This document shows, piece after piece, positions 6,443 to 14,125 of a stretch of DNA of 14,167 bases. Positions within the stretch are counted from its first letter, which is position 1, and every line of letters starts with the position of its first letter. The DNA is taken from NCBI GenBank assembly GCA_964521575.1, contig CAZFSR010000020.1, positions 1-14,167 of the forward strand, given 5' to 3'. This DNA comes from 79-D21 sp964521575. Its GTDB lineage: Bacteria > Synergistota > Synergistia > Synergistales > 79-D21. The position numbers and the translations under genes were made by a program. The notes beneath the pieces are model-generated. The model worked only from the letters and a program-made list of their open reading frames with translations. It was not told the origin of the DNA and did no database searches.

Positions 6443-9400
6443 ATGGGTGTTCGTTTCCGCCTGCTGGGCGTGCCCTGCGTCGAGATCGACGGGCAGCGCT
6501 GGATCCCTCCCCTGCGCAAGGCGGAGGGCTTGATCTACTACCTCCTGGCCGAGGGGCCGGCGTCCCGCGAGCGGCTCGCCGCGCTCTTCTGGGGGGAGCG
6601 GGACGAGGAGTCCGCCCAGAACAACCTCCGGAACGCCCTGTACCTGGCCCGGAGAGCCCTCCCCGACCTCCTGCAGGCCGACCGCCGCCTTGTTTCCATC
6701 CGCCGGGGGGAAGACTCCTCCTGCGACCTCGACGAGATCGGCCGCATCGCCGACACCGGGTTTGCCGGCTGGGAACCACTCTGCGAAGAGTTCCTGTGCG
6801 GCTTCGAACTCCCGGACAGCGAGGAATTCACCGCCTGGCTCCGTGAAGCCCGGGCCGCCTCCCGCGAGAAAGCCCTTTCTGCCCTGCGGTCCCGGGTTTC
6901 CCGCTGCTACGAGGAGGAACGGGACGAGGAACTGCGCTTTTCCCTCCAGGCCCTGGCCCGCCTCGACCCCCTCGACGAGGATTCCACCCTCGAACTCCTG
7001 GAACTCTACGCGAAGAACGGCGAGACCGCGCGCGTCGTCGACCTCTTCAACACCTACCGCTCACGCCTCGCCGACAGCTTCGGCATCCGCCCCAGCCCAA
7101 GGGCCGAGGAGGTCTTCAGGCGCCTCATCCTCAGGGGGAGCGCCCGGAAGGAAGGGGACACCGGGTTCTTCTGGGGACGCACCGGGGAGATCAACAGCAT
7201 CGTCGACGCCCTGGCGAAGGGGCGCAAGGGCCCGCTGGTGGCCAGCATACACGGCGAGGCCGGCGTGGGGAAGACCGCGCTGGTCCGGCGGGTCCTCTCG
7301 CTCGTCGGGGCCGAGGGAGACCTGCTCCTCACGGGAACGGCCTACGAGATCGGGCGGGGCTGCAAGTTCTCTCCCTGGAACGACCTGGTCCGCTCCCTCT
7401 CCGCCCGCGTGGACCTGGAAACCCTGGATCTCGACCCCCTGAAGGCCTCCCTTCTCTCGACGGCCTTCCCCAGCCTGGCCCGGGGACGGCGCGTCGCCGC
7501 CACCGACGAGCACTCCGCCCTGTTCGGGGACCCCAATCCCGTTGTCCTGGGCGAAATCCTGGCGGACGTCCTCGAGCGGGTGGCGGAAAACCATCGGATC
7601 TTCCTCTGGCTGGAGGACCTGCACGCCTTCGACGATTTTTCCCTCGAGCTCCTGGAAACCCTCGCCCTTTGCCTGGGCGACTCCGCGACGCTGTTCGTCA
7701 CCAGCCGGACGGGAGAGGGGCAGGAGCAGCGCCTTCACCTCGCCCGCACCTGCGGCAAGGCCGGCACGCCCTTCCTCGAGATCTGCCTTCGCCCCTTCGG
7801 CCCCGAGGAAACCTACTCCTTCGCGCGGGCCATGTCGAAGGGCGAGATCCCCGGTTACGCGGGACCCGAAGCCCTCTACCGGGAAACCGGCGGGCTGCCC
7901 CTCTTCCTGGTGGAACTCCTCAAGTCCATCGGCGAGGGGGGTGAGGGAAGCGGCACCCGCGGCCAGGGCCTGGCCAGCGTCATCGCCGAAAGGGTGGGGA
8001 ACCTCCCGGAGGACGAGCGGCAGCTATTGGACACTCTCTCGATCTTCGAGGACGGCGCGGACCTGGACCTGCTGGAGGACCTCCTCAGGCGGGACCGGCG
8101 CGCCCTTTCGGAAACCGTCGAGAACCTGCTGAAAAAGGGGCTGCTGGAGGAAACCGCGGGCGACCCCGCCCTCCCCACCCGGGTCCGTTTCCATCACGAC
8201 AAGGTCCGGGAAACGGTCTACGAATCCCTGGCGGCATTCCGGAAAACGGCGCTGCACCGGGATGCCGCAGAGCGGCTCCAGCAGGAGTACGACTCCCGGG
8301 GCTGGGACCCCGGCCTTTCCGCCCGGCTCCTTCATCACTACGACATGGGAAGCCTCGCCAAGAAGGGACTCGACCTTCGCCTGAAGGAGATGAGGATGCA
8401 CATCATCCTCAACCACGAACTTTTCCCCCTCCTCCCGGACGACGTCCTCCTCTCCTGCAGCACCCCCTTCAGCGACCGTCCGGACACCGAACGCCGGCTC
8501 GACCAGGTCCTCGACCTCCTCCACGAACTGAACCGCCGCGGGTCCGGCGACCCGGACCTCCTGCGGATGGAAGCGGCCTACCTGGAACTGCGGGGGGGGT
8601 ACCTCATCGCCTGGGGCAGCTACCGGGAAGGCCGGCAGTACATCAACCGGGCCCTCAACCTCGCCAAAAGCGGCGGCTTCAGCAACATCCGGCTGCGGTG
8701 CCTCCAGCACGTGTGCTACCACTGCCTCCAGACGGACAACGCCGCCCTGCTGGCCCCGCACGCCCGCGAAATGCTCCACCTGGCCCGGGAGCTAAACCGG
8801 GAACCGTTCGCGGGAGCCGCGCTGCGCTTTTTGGGGGTCGCCCGGCAGCTGGAGGGGGACTTCTCCACGGCCGAGACGATCTACCGGAAATCCATCGACA
8901 CCTTCCGGGCCCTGGGGGATGTCGGCAAGGCCCACACCCTGGGGGAACTGGCGGCCGCCAATTACATCGGGGAGGTCTACCACTGGCAGGGACGCCTGGA
9001 CGAAGCCCTGGAGGCCTTCGAGGAATGCGCCCGGCGGGCCGAGGAGCGCAGCCTCTTCTGGGGGTGCAGCCTCTTCCACTCGAACGCGGCCAACGTGGCC
9101 TTCGACCTGGGGGATTTCGAACGGCTGGACCGCCACATCGACCGGGCGGTGGAGATCTTCGAGCACGGCCGGGGCGGCCGGAGCGGCTCGATGCTCTACA
9201 GCTTCAGGGCTCTCCGGGAAGCCCGGAGGGGACGGTATGCCGAGGCTCTGCAGGCGCTGGAGCGCGGCGAGGCCCTCTGCACGCCGATTCGCAAGAAATC
9301 GTGGACGGCCCCCCACCTCATGGCGAAGGCCTACCTGGCCGAGATGGCGGAGCAAAACACCGAGGCCCGCAAGGCACTGGGAACCTTCCTGACCGGCTCG

Positions 9401-9490
9401 CCCCGCGAATACGCCGCCGAGTGCGCCGCCATGTACAGGGCCCTGCATGTCCCGCACCGTGTCCGTGCCCTAGAGGAACACTTCCTGTAG
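6443..9490 (+). CDS. Large BTAD/AAA ATPase/TPR transcriptional regulator
   Basis: This 1015-aa cytosolic protein has the layout of SARP/MalT-like signal-transduction ATPases. Residues 1-85 resemble the winged-helix DNA-binding part (FRLLGVPCVEIDG, then RERLAALFWGE, then NNLRNALYLARRAL). Residues about 95-230 form the helical BTAD module, ending at FGIRPSPRAEEVF. An ATPase domain follows, with Walker A GEAGVGKT (271-278) and a Walker B-like IFLWLEDLH (386-394). From about residue 620 to the end the sequence is helical with TPR-like repeats such as GDFSTAETIYRKSI and GRLDEALEAFEECA. The ATG has AAGGAGG seven bases upstream. No terminator is seen after hutH, so it is probably co-transcribed, and by context is the likely activator of the hut-like genes, with the TPR part sensing a ligand or partner. 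Target and inducer are unknown. It is not HutC, the usual GntR repressor of hut operons. Confidence 0.85.
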   Translation: MGVRFRLLGVPCVEIDGQRWIPPLRKAEGLIYYLLAEGPASRERLAALFWGERDEESAQNNLRNALYLARRALPDLLQADRRLVSIRRGEDSSCDLDEIGRIADTGFAGWEPLCEEFLCGFELPDSEEFTAWLREARAASREKALSALRSRVSRCYEEERDEELRFSLQALARLDPLDEDSTLELLELYAKNGETARVVDLFNTYRSRLADSFGIRPSPRAEEVFRRLILRGSARKEGDTGFFWGRTGEINSIVDALAKGRKGPLVASIHGEAGVGKTALVRRVLSLVGAEGDLLLTGTAYEIGRGCKFSPWNDLVRSLSARVDLETLDLDPLKASLLSTAFPSLARGRRVAATDEHSALFGDPNPVVLGEILADVLERVAENHRIFLWLEDLHAFDDFSLELLETLALCLGDSATLFVTSRTGEGQEQRLHLARTCGKAGTPFLEICLRPFGPEETYSFARAMSKGEIPGYAGPEALYRETGGLPLFLVELLKSIGEGGEGSGTRGQGLASVIAERVGNLPEDERQLLDTLSIFEDGADLDLLEDLLRRDRRALSETVENLLKKGLLEETAGDPALPTRVRFHHDKVRETVYESLAAFRKTALHRDAAERLQQEYDSRGWDPGLSARLLHHYDMGSLAKKGLDLRLKEMRMHIILNHELFPLLPDDVLLSCSTPFSDRPDTERRLDQVLDLLHELNRRGSGDPDLLRMEAAYLELRGGYLIAWGSYREGRQYINRALNLAKSGGFSNIRLRCLQHVCYHCLQTDNAALLAPHAREMLHLARELNREPFAGAALRFLGVARQLEGDFSTAETIYRKSIDTFRALGDVGKAHTLGELAAANYIGEVYHWQGRLDEALEAFEECARRAEERSLFWGCSLFHSNAANVAFDLGDFERLDRHIDRAVEIFEHGRGGRSGSMLYSFRALREARRGRYAEALQALERGEALCTPIRKKSWTAPHLMAKAYLAEMAEQNTEARKALGTFLTGSPREYAAECAAMYRALHVPHRVRALEEHFL

Positions 9491-9492
9491 CA

Positions 9493-9529
9493 ACAAGAAC
9501 CGGGGCGCCCGACAAGAACCGGGGCGCCC
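9493..9529. repeat. Two tandem 18-bp repeats, 19-bp period
   Basis: The 18-mer ACAAGAACCGGGGCGCCC occurs exactly at 9493-9510 and again at 9512-9529, separated by one G. The first copy begins two bases after the stop codon of the regulator gene. It looks like a recent local duplication that created the inverted-repeat structure annotated next. Confidence 0.9.
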
Positions 9530-9531
9530 CG
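9501..9531. terminator. Candidate bidirectional transcription-end hairpin
   Basis: CGGGGCGCCC (9501-9510) pairs perfectly with GGGCGCCCCG (9522-9531), giving a 10-bp GC stem with an 11-nt loop. It lies between the convergent regulator gene and second urocanase gene, where both transcripts need to end. There is no T-run on either side, so classical intrinsic termination is not shown; Rho-aided termination or 3'-end protection would be alternatives. A second, smaller hairpin (CCTTCCA 9568-9574 with TGGAAGG 9580-9586) lies nearer the urocanase stop. Confidence 0.45.
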
Positions 9532-9606
9532 AAGCCTGACCGGCTGTTCCAGGATGACATCCCGCCCCCTTCCACAGGCTGGAAGGAAACGGCTACCGGC
9601 AGGCGG

Positions 9607-11643
9607 TCATTCTCTTCCCTGTTTCCAGGCCTTCTCGACCGTTTGGCTGACGAGCCCTTCGTCTGCGGTGTAGGGCAGCGTGATGTGATAGCTTCCCGGG
9701 TAGGCCGCGTTCACCTCCGCACCGACCTCGACCGAGTTCGGGCAGCGGCCCCAGGCCCGGCGGGCGACCCCTCCCAGGACGTCCCACATCATCGCCGAGC
9801 GGATGATCTCGTCCGTGCGCTCCGAGCCGTCCAGGAGCAGGCCGAAGCCCCCGTTGATCACTTTCCCGATTCCCACGCCGCCCCCGTTGTGCAGGGCGCA
9901 GAGCGTCATGCCGCGGGCCGCGTTCCCCGCGAAGCACTGGGTGGCCATGTCCGCGCAGATGTTGCTGCCGTCCTTGATGTTGGACGTCTCCCGGTAGGGC
10001 GAATCCGTCCCCGAGACGTCGTGGTGGTCCCGGCCCAGCATCACGGGACCGATCTGGCCGTCGCGGACCATCTCGTTGAACCTCAGGGCGATGCGGGTGC
10101 GGCCCTCGGCATCCTGGTAAAGGATCCGTGCCTGTGTCCCCACCACGAGGGCGTTCTTCTCCGCGTCCCGGATCCACGCCCAGTTGTCGTGGTCCTGGGG
10201 CCTCCGGTCCGGGTCGATGCAGTCCATGGCGGCATGGTCCGTCTTCCTCAGGTCCTCCGCCTTCCCGCTGAGGCAGACCCACCGGAAGGGGCCGTACCCG
10301 TAGTCGAAAAGGACGGGACCCATGATGTCCTCCACGTAGGAAGGCCAGATGAAACCGTCGTAGGTGTTCTCGCCGTTCTTGCAGATCTCCGTCACCCCGG
10401 CGTCGTAGACCGCCCTCATGAAGGAGTTCCCGTAGTCGAAGAAGTAGGATCCTTTCGCCACCAGGGCCTTGATGAGGGTGAAATGCTTCCTGAGCGTCTC
10501 GTCGACGCGGCGGCGGTATTCCGCGGGATCGGAGTGGAGCAGCTCGGTCCGTTCCTCGAAGGAGATCCCCGCCGGGCAGTACCCGCCGTCATAGGGGGCG
10601 TGGCAGGAAGTCTGGTCCGAAAGGAGGGGGACCGGGATATCGTGATCCAGCGCGTACTCCAGCAGGTCGACGATGTTGCCGTGATAGGCGATGGAGACGG
10701 GCTTTTTCGCCCGGATCGCTTTGTCCGCCATCTCGAAGGCCTCGCGGCAGCTTTCGGCCACCAGGGTCACCCACCCCTGGGACCGCCGGGTCTCGATGCG
10801 CGAGGCGTCCACCTCCGCGATGATCCCCACGCCCCCCGCGATCTCCACGGCCTTCGGCTGGGCCCCGCTCATCCCTCCCAGGCCCGACGACACGAAGAGG
10901 ATCCCGGCCAGGTTGTCCCTGGGCCCGATCCCCAGTCTCTGCCGTGCGGCGTTGAGGAGGGTGTTGAACGTCCCGTGGACGATCCCCTGGGGACCGATGT
11001 ACATCCAGCCGCCGGCCGTCATCTGGCCGTAGTTGCTGACCCCCAGCTGCATCGCCCGGTGCCACTCCGCCTGGTTGTCGAAGATCCCCACGAGGAGCCC
11101 GTTGGTGAGGATCACCCGGGGGGCCTCCGGCCTGGACCGGAAGAACCCGAGGGGGTGGCCGCTCTCGACGACGAGAGTCACGTCCTCCGTCAGTTCTTCG
11201 AGGTACTTCTTGAGGAGCCGGTACTGGAGCCAGTTCTGGCACACCTGCCCGGTTTCCCCGTAGGTGACCAGTTCGTAGGGGTAGAGGGCGATCTCGAAGT
11301 CCAGGTTGTTGTCGATCATGACCTGGAAGGCCTTCCCCGCCAGGCACTTGCCCTTGTAGTCCGAGATGGGCCGTCCCCAGATGCGCCCCTCGGGCCGGAA
11401 GCGGTAGGCGTAGATCCGGCCGCGGGTCCGCAGCTCCTCCATGAACTCGGGGGCGAGTTCCGCGTGCAGCGATTCGGGGACGTAGCGAAGGGCGTTCTTC
11501 AGCGCCAGTTCCGTCTCGGCCTTCCCCAGGGTCCATCCCCGGTCAGGGGCCCGCCGGATCCCCTCTTTGAACGGGGGGTACGGGGGCAGACTCGAATCCA
11601 GCCTGATGGTCATCGACCTTTCGATCTTCGCGTTCTCGTACAT
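9607..11643 (-). CDS. Urocanate hydratase, long (UROC1-like) form
   Basis: The 678-aa protein is about 110 residues longer than ordinary bacterial HutU and resembles the animal UROC1 form in length and local sequence. From about residue 46 it reads LALKNALRY, LAPEFMEELR, YAYRFRPE. Classical active-site segments are intact: YGQMTAGG (205-212), YIGPQGIVHGT, the NAD-binding GLGGMSGAQ (254-262), SDQTSCHAPYDGGY (342-355), GRDHHDVSGTDSPYRETS (537-554) and HNGGGVGIG (585-593). As in UROC1, the bacterial Cys-bearing LPARVC segment is VGTQARILY. The ATG at 11643 is preferred to an upstream in-frame TTG at 11649 because GGAGGAGG ends seven bases before the ATG. The gene follows the aconitase-X small subunit by 18 bp, so it is the last gene of that operon. 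Its motifs fit true urocanate hydration better than the hut-operon paralogue does; a related substrate cannot be excluded. Confidence 0.88.
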   Translation of the reverse strand: MYENAKIERSMTIRLDSSLPPYPPFKEGIRRAPDRGWTLGKAETELALKNALRYVPESLHAELAPEFMEELRTRGRIYAYRFRPEGRIWGRPISDYKGKCLAGKAFQVMIDNNLDFEIALYPYELVTYGETGQVCQNWLQYRLLKKYLEELTEDVTLVVESGHPLGFFRSRPEAPRVILTNGLLVGIFDNQAEWHRAMQLGVSNYGQMTAGGWMYIGPQGIVHGTFNTLLNAARQRLGIGPRDNLAGILFVSSGLGGMSGAQPKAVEIAGGVGIIAEVDASRIETRRSQGWVTLVAESCREAFEMADKAIRAKKPVSIAYHGNIVDLLEYALDHDIPVPLLSDQTSCHAPYDGGYCPAGISFEERTELLHSDPAEYRRRVDETLRKHFTLIKALVAKGSYFFDYGNSFMRAVYDAGVTEICKNGENTYDGFIWPSYVEDIMGPVLFDYGYGPFRWVCLSGKAEDLRKTDHAAMDCIDPDRRPQDHDNWAWIRDAEKNALVVGTQARILYQDAEGRTRIALRFNEMVRDGQIGPVMLGRDHHDVSGTDSPYRETSNIKDGSNICADMATQCFAGNAARGMTLCALHNGGGVGIGKVINGGFGLLLDGSERTDEIIRSAMMWDVLGGVARRAWGRCPNSVEVGAEVNAAYPGSYHITLPYTADEGLVSQTVEKAWKQGRE

Positions 11644-11661
11644 GGCCAAACCTCCTCCACG

Positions 11662-12081
11662 TCAGTCCGTCTTTTTCGTCACGGTCAGGATTTCCCGCTC
11701 CGTGTCGATCTCCACCCAGTCCCCGTCCGAAATGATCTCGAACGGGTCCGCCTCCACCCGGTCGACCATCGGGGTTTCCATGACCACGGCCGCCGAAACC
11801 AGGACCGGCTCGATCTCCCGCACGACGATCCCCGCCGGCAGGTTCCCCTGCACGGAGAGCTGGTAGAAGCCGTCCACCTGGACGACCGAGCTGCCCTTCC
11901 CCGACTGCAGAACGAGGATCTTCTTCGCGATCGAGCGTCCCTTCAGGGGATGGTTCTTCTCGATCACCTCGCCGGTCTTGGGATCGCAGAGGTAGAAGCA
12001 CATGGCTTCCCTCGACACGATCGCCTCCCCCTCGACCTTGCCCTTCACGATGCTCCGGCACTTGTACGTTTTCACGGACAT
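11662..12081 (-). CDS. Aconitase X small (swivel) subunit, DUF126 family
   Basis: The 139-aa protein is the swivelling-domain subunit that closes over the active site of aconitase-X hydro-lyases when the two parts are separate genes, as in the archaeal phosphomevalonate dehydratase and some bacterial cis-3-hydroxyproline dehydratases. Family features are EGEAIVSREAMCF near the start, DPKTGEVIEKNHPLKG (33-48), KKILVLQSGKGSS (53-65) and a C-terminal GDWVEID. The usual serine-rich continuation of the GxGSS loop is here VVQVDGFYQL, so the pocket around the substrate carboxylate may differ. The ATG lies one base after the stop of the large-subunit gene, with a GGGGGGAGA Shine-Dalgarno sequence inside that gene, indicating coupled, stoichiometric synthesis. 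Both parts are needed for activity in this family. Confidence 0.85.
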   Translation of the reverse strand: MSVKTYKCRSIVKGKVEGEAIVSREAMCFYLCDPKTGEVIEKNHPLKGRSIAKKILVLQSGKGSSVVQVDGFYQLSVQGNLPAGIVVREIEPVLVSAAVVMETPMVDRVEADPFEIISDGDWVEIDTEREILTVTKKTD

Positions 12082-12082
12082 G

Positions 12083-13297
12083 TCAGATCTCCCCCCTGGC
12101 CGCGGCCTCGACGCACTCGGAAAGCCTCCGGATGACGAAGGGCTGGCCGCGCCTTTCCCGGTAGTACATGCATTTCGGCGAATCCGTCACCCCGAGCCCC
12201 CCCTCGAAAGACTTCCAGCAGGGTTCGTCGATGCAGGTGTCGGGAACCAGGCGGGCACCCGCCCGCTCGATGGTCTCCAAATGGCCGCTCCGCCTGGCGA
12301 GCTCGATCGCGTCGAAGGAGGTGAGCACCCAGAAGGCCACGTCCGGGTGAACGGTGCGGCCCTCAAGAAGGGAGGCGAGTTCCCGGAGCTGGTCGTAGGT
12401 ATAGTGCGGGCATCCCAGCATGACCAGGTTGATTTTGCCGCCCTTCTCGGAGATCTCCTCCTCCTGCGCGGCCAGGTCCTTCGGGAGGACCGGGAGCGTG
12501 AACTCCGGCTGCTTTCCCCTGAAGGCCGCCGACACGGTCGGGGCCTCGGGGGTCACGCCGGCGATGTGGTACATCGCCACGGAACCGCTCGTGGCCATCT
12601 CCGCCCCGAGATAGAGGAGCTCCTCGGGGGCCGGGCGGCGATCCAGGTGCCGGAACGAAAGCACGGGGATATGGCTGCCGGCATGGCGGCCGATATAGTA
12701 GCCCAGGATTCCCCAGTCATAGGCGTCCCTCGGCCGGGCCTCGATATCGACCAGCATCGTCCCGCCCCGGTTTTCCTCGAAGTGGTAGCCGTAGAGGGGC
12801 GTCACCCCGGTCACGGCCGAGGCGAGGGCGCTGCAGGAGGACTCCCGGTTCGACCGGGCGCCGAGGACGGCGTTGACGTACGGGGTGGCGCTGGACTCGG
12901 AAAAGGCCACGTGCTCGCCGAAAGCAGGGACGTTCGTTCCCAGCCCGGGAGTGCAGCAGAAGGTCAGCTTCGCCCCGATGCGGCGGTAAACGTCGATCGT
13001 CCTCAGCCCCAGCTCGAGCTCGGCCTCCGTCACCTCGTAGTGCTTCGTCAGGCCCTTCACGTCCCAGGACGGGTTCGTCGTGGGAGGAACCTTGCAGGTC
13101 GCCCCGCCGTCCACGAGCAGCTGGCACCAGTAGGTGTCCCCTTCCTGGCCGCTCAAGGCGACGTGAGTCCGGCTAACGGGGATCATCCGCTCGGCATCGA
13201 AGGATTTCCCCAGGGCCACCAGCAGTTCCATCGCCCTCTGGACCCCACGGCCGTCTGCGCCGTCAAGCATTCGTTTTTCTTCATCCGTCAGCTGCAA
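12083..13297 (-). CDS. Aconitase X large (catalytic) subunit, DUF521 family
   Basis: Aconitase-X enzymes are iron-sulfur hydro-lyases; known members dehydrate cis-3-hydroxy-L-proline or 5-phosphomevalonate. The three conserved cysteines expected to hold the cluster are present: Cys115 in FCCTPGLG, Cys296 in LGCPHYT and Cys355 in PDTCIDEP. The segment HVAFSESSATPYVNAVLGAR (129-148) matches the family's ESxAxxYxNSVLGAR core. I choose a TTG start at 13297: GGAGGT lies seven bases upstream, and the protein then begins MQLTDEEKRMLDG like the family. An upstream in-frame TTG at 13312 has no ribosome site. This gives 404 aa, the usual size for the separate large subunit. The gene lies 65 bp after the GntR regulator and directly before the small subunit and a urocanase. 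The substrate is not evident. The urocanase neighbour suggests an imidazole-containing hydroxy acid, which is inference only. Confidence 0.87.
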   Translation of the reverse strand: MQLTDEEKRMLDGADGRGVQRAMELLVALGKSFDAERMIPVSRTHVALSGQEGDTYWCQLLVDGGATCKVPPTTNPSWDVKGLTKHYEVTEAELELGLRTIDVYRRIGAKLTFCCTPGLGTNVPAFGEHVAFSESSATPYVNAVLGARSNRESSCSALASAVTGVTPLYGYHFEENRGGTMLVDIEARPRDAYDWGILGYYIGRHAGSHIPVLSFRHLDRRPAPEELLYLGAEMATSGSVAMYHIAGVTPEAPTVSAAFRGKQPEFTLPVLPKDLAAQEEEISEKGGKINLVMLGCPHYTYDQLRELASLLEGRTVHPDVAFWVLTSFDAIELARRSGHLETIERAGARLVPDTCIDEPCWKSFEGGLGVTDSPKCMYYRERRGQPFVIRRLSECVEAAARGEI

Positions 13298-13337
13298 TGG
13301 CGACACCTCCAAAATTAGCGTCTATCCGGATACGGCC

Positions 13338-13360
13338 TTTCCGCCGGCGGCGCGCGGAAA
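13338..13360 (-). other. Small hairpin between gntR and the aconitase-X genes
   Basis: TTTCCGC (13338-13344) and GCGGAAA (13354-13360) form a 7-bp stem with a GC-rich 9-nt loop a few bases after the GntR stop. No T-run follows on the minus strand. It could trim or stabilise the mRNA, or weakly reduce read-through, so the downstream genes may be expressed from the gntR promoter at an altered level. Confidence 0.3.
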
Positions 13361-13362
13361 AG

Positions 13363-14025
13363 CTACCTTCCGTAATAATCCTTCAGGACGTTCTCCTCGC
13401 TCCGGGCGATGTGATCGTAAAGCTTCCCGGAAAGCGCCTTCCCGTCCCGCTCCTTCAGGCAGGCGATGAGATCCAGGTGCTGGCGCACGGTGTCCTCGAC
13501 GTTCGCGAGGGACTTGGCCGAGAGGGACTGGAAACGTTCGATCTGGGAATGATACGAGGAAAGGATCTGCTGGATCCGCTTGTTCGTGGAGTTCTGGACC
13601 AGGGTGAAGTGAAACCGCTGGTCGACCGCGGCCACCTCCGACCAGGGGACGGACTCTCCCCCAGCGACGCGATCCAGCAGACTTCTCCAGTCGCCCTCGA
13701 GGGAACGGATCTCCTCCTCGGGAACGCGAGTCACCGCGGACAGGGCCGCGAAGGGCTCCAAAAGCTTGCGGATGTCGTAGATCTCCTTCACGTCTTCCAG
13801 GGAAATCTCGGAAACGAAGGCCCCTTTCGCGGGGACGATCCGGACGTACCCCTCCTGGGCCAAAACCCGGAGCGCCTCGCGGATGGGCGTCCGGCTGATC
13901 TCGATCTCCCGGGAAAGGCGGTTCTCCGCCAGAGGCTCGCCGGGCTTGAGGGTCCCGCTTTCGATGGCGTCCTTGATCCACTTGTAGGCCGTGACCCAGA
14001 GTCGGTTGTCCTTTGCGGCGTTCAT
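13363..14025 (-). CDS. GntR-family regulator, FadR subfamily (FCD ligand domain)
   Basis: This 220-aa protein has an N-terminal winged helix (about residues 8-75; LSREIEISRTPIREALRVLAQEGYV is the recognition-helix region, then VPAKGAFVSE) and a C-terminal all-helical FCD domain. The FCD metal-binding set is visible: Asp135 and His139 in DQRFHF, His183 in RQHLDL, and His205 in LYDHIA. Such regulators usually bind a carboxylate ligand and are often repressors of neighbouring catabolic genes and of themselves. It heads the aconitase-X/urocanase block on the same strand, so the ligand is probably that pathway's substrate or product. The ATG has AAGGAG nine bases upstream, but this Shine-Dalgarno sequence lies in a small hairpin (GGAGC/GCTCC, 14026-14038) that may limit translation. 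HutC of classical hut operons is a GntR protein with a UTRA-type ligand domain, so this is not HutC. Confidence 0.92.
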   Translation of the reverse strand: MNAAKDNRLWVTAYKWIKDAIESGTLKPGEPLAENRLSREIEISRTPIREALRVLAQEGYVRIVPAKGAFVSEISLEDVKEIYDIRKLLEPFAALSAVTRVPEEEIRSLEGDWRSLLDRVAGGESVPWSEVAAVDQRFHFTLVQNSTNKRIQQILSSYHSQIERFQSLSAKSLANVEDTVRQHLDLIACLKERDGKALSGKLYDHIARSEENVLKDYYGR

Positions 14026-14052
14026 GGAGCCGGGCTCCTTCCGGAATAGCGG

Positions 14053-14070
14053 TATACAGACACTATACAG
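14053..14070 (-). promoter_or_regulatory. Candidate GntR operator overlapping the -10
   Basis: The heptamer TATACAG (minus strand CTGTATA) occurs at 14053-14059 and 14064-14070, an 11-bp period that puts both on the same helix face. The left copy lies in GGTATAC, which resembles the GTATAC-type half-site cores bound by many GntR regulators. The right copy overlaps the -10 element. This arrangement suits autorepression by the encoded GntR protein. The inference rests on position and resemblance; no footprint is known. Confidence 0.45.
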
Positions 14071-14090
14071 ATGGAATCCTATTTTGTCCA
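14062..14090 (-). promoter_or_regulatory. Sigma-70-type promoter of the gntR/aconitase-X operon
   Basis: On the minus strand, TGGACA (14085-14090, five of six matches to the -35 consensus) and TATAGT (14062-14067, five of six to the -10) are separated by exactly 17 bp. The likely transcription start falls about 25-30 bases before the gntR ATG. This is the best promoter match seen in the window. Confidence 0.65.
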
Positions 14091-14125
14091 GCCTTCTAAA
14101 CCGGGGAACTTTAACCCGGGGTCAG

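Noticed and set aside
4980..6779. Open frame of 599 codons antisense to hutH
   Set aside because: HutH motifs are unambiguous on the plus strand; the reverse frame stays open because of GC-rich third positions.
1..9490. Ergothioneine degradation cluster (ergothionase, thiourocanate hydratase)
   Set aside because: Considered because HutH and HutU homologues diverge. However, that route leads through a thiohydantoin and carbamoylglutamate and needs no formimino transfer, while FtcD and FchA here point to an unsubstituted C2. Not excluded, but not the best fit.
8698..12135. Open frame of 1145 codons on the plus strand spanning the convergent gene boundary
   Set aside because: It runs out of frame through the regulator gene and antisense through the urocanase and aconitase-X small subunit genes. 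Its composition is the Pro/Arg/Gly/His-rich pattern of GC-rich shadow frames, with no recognisable domain.
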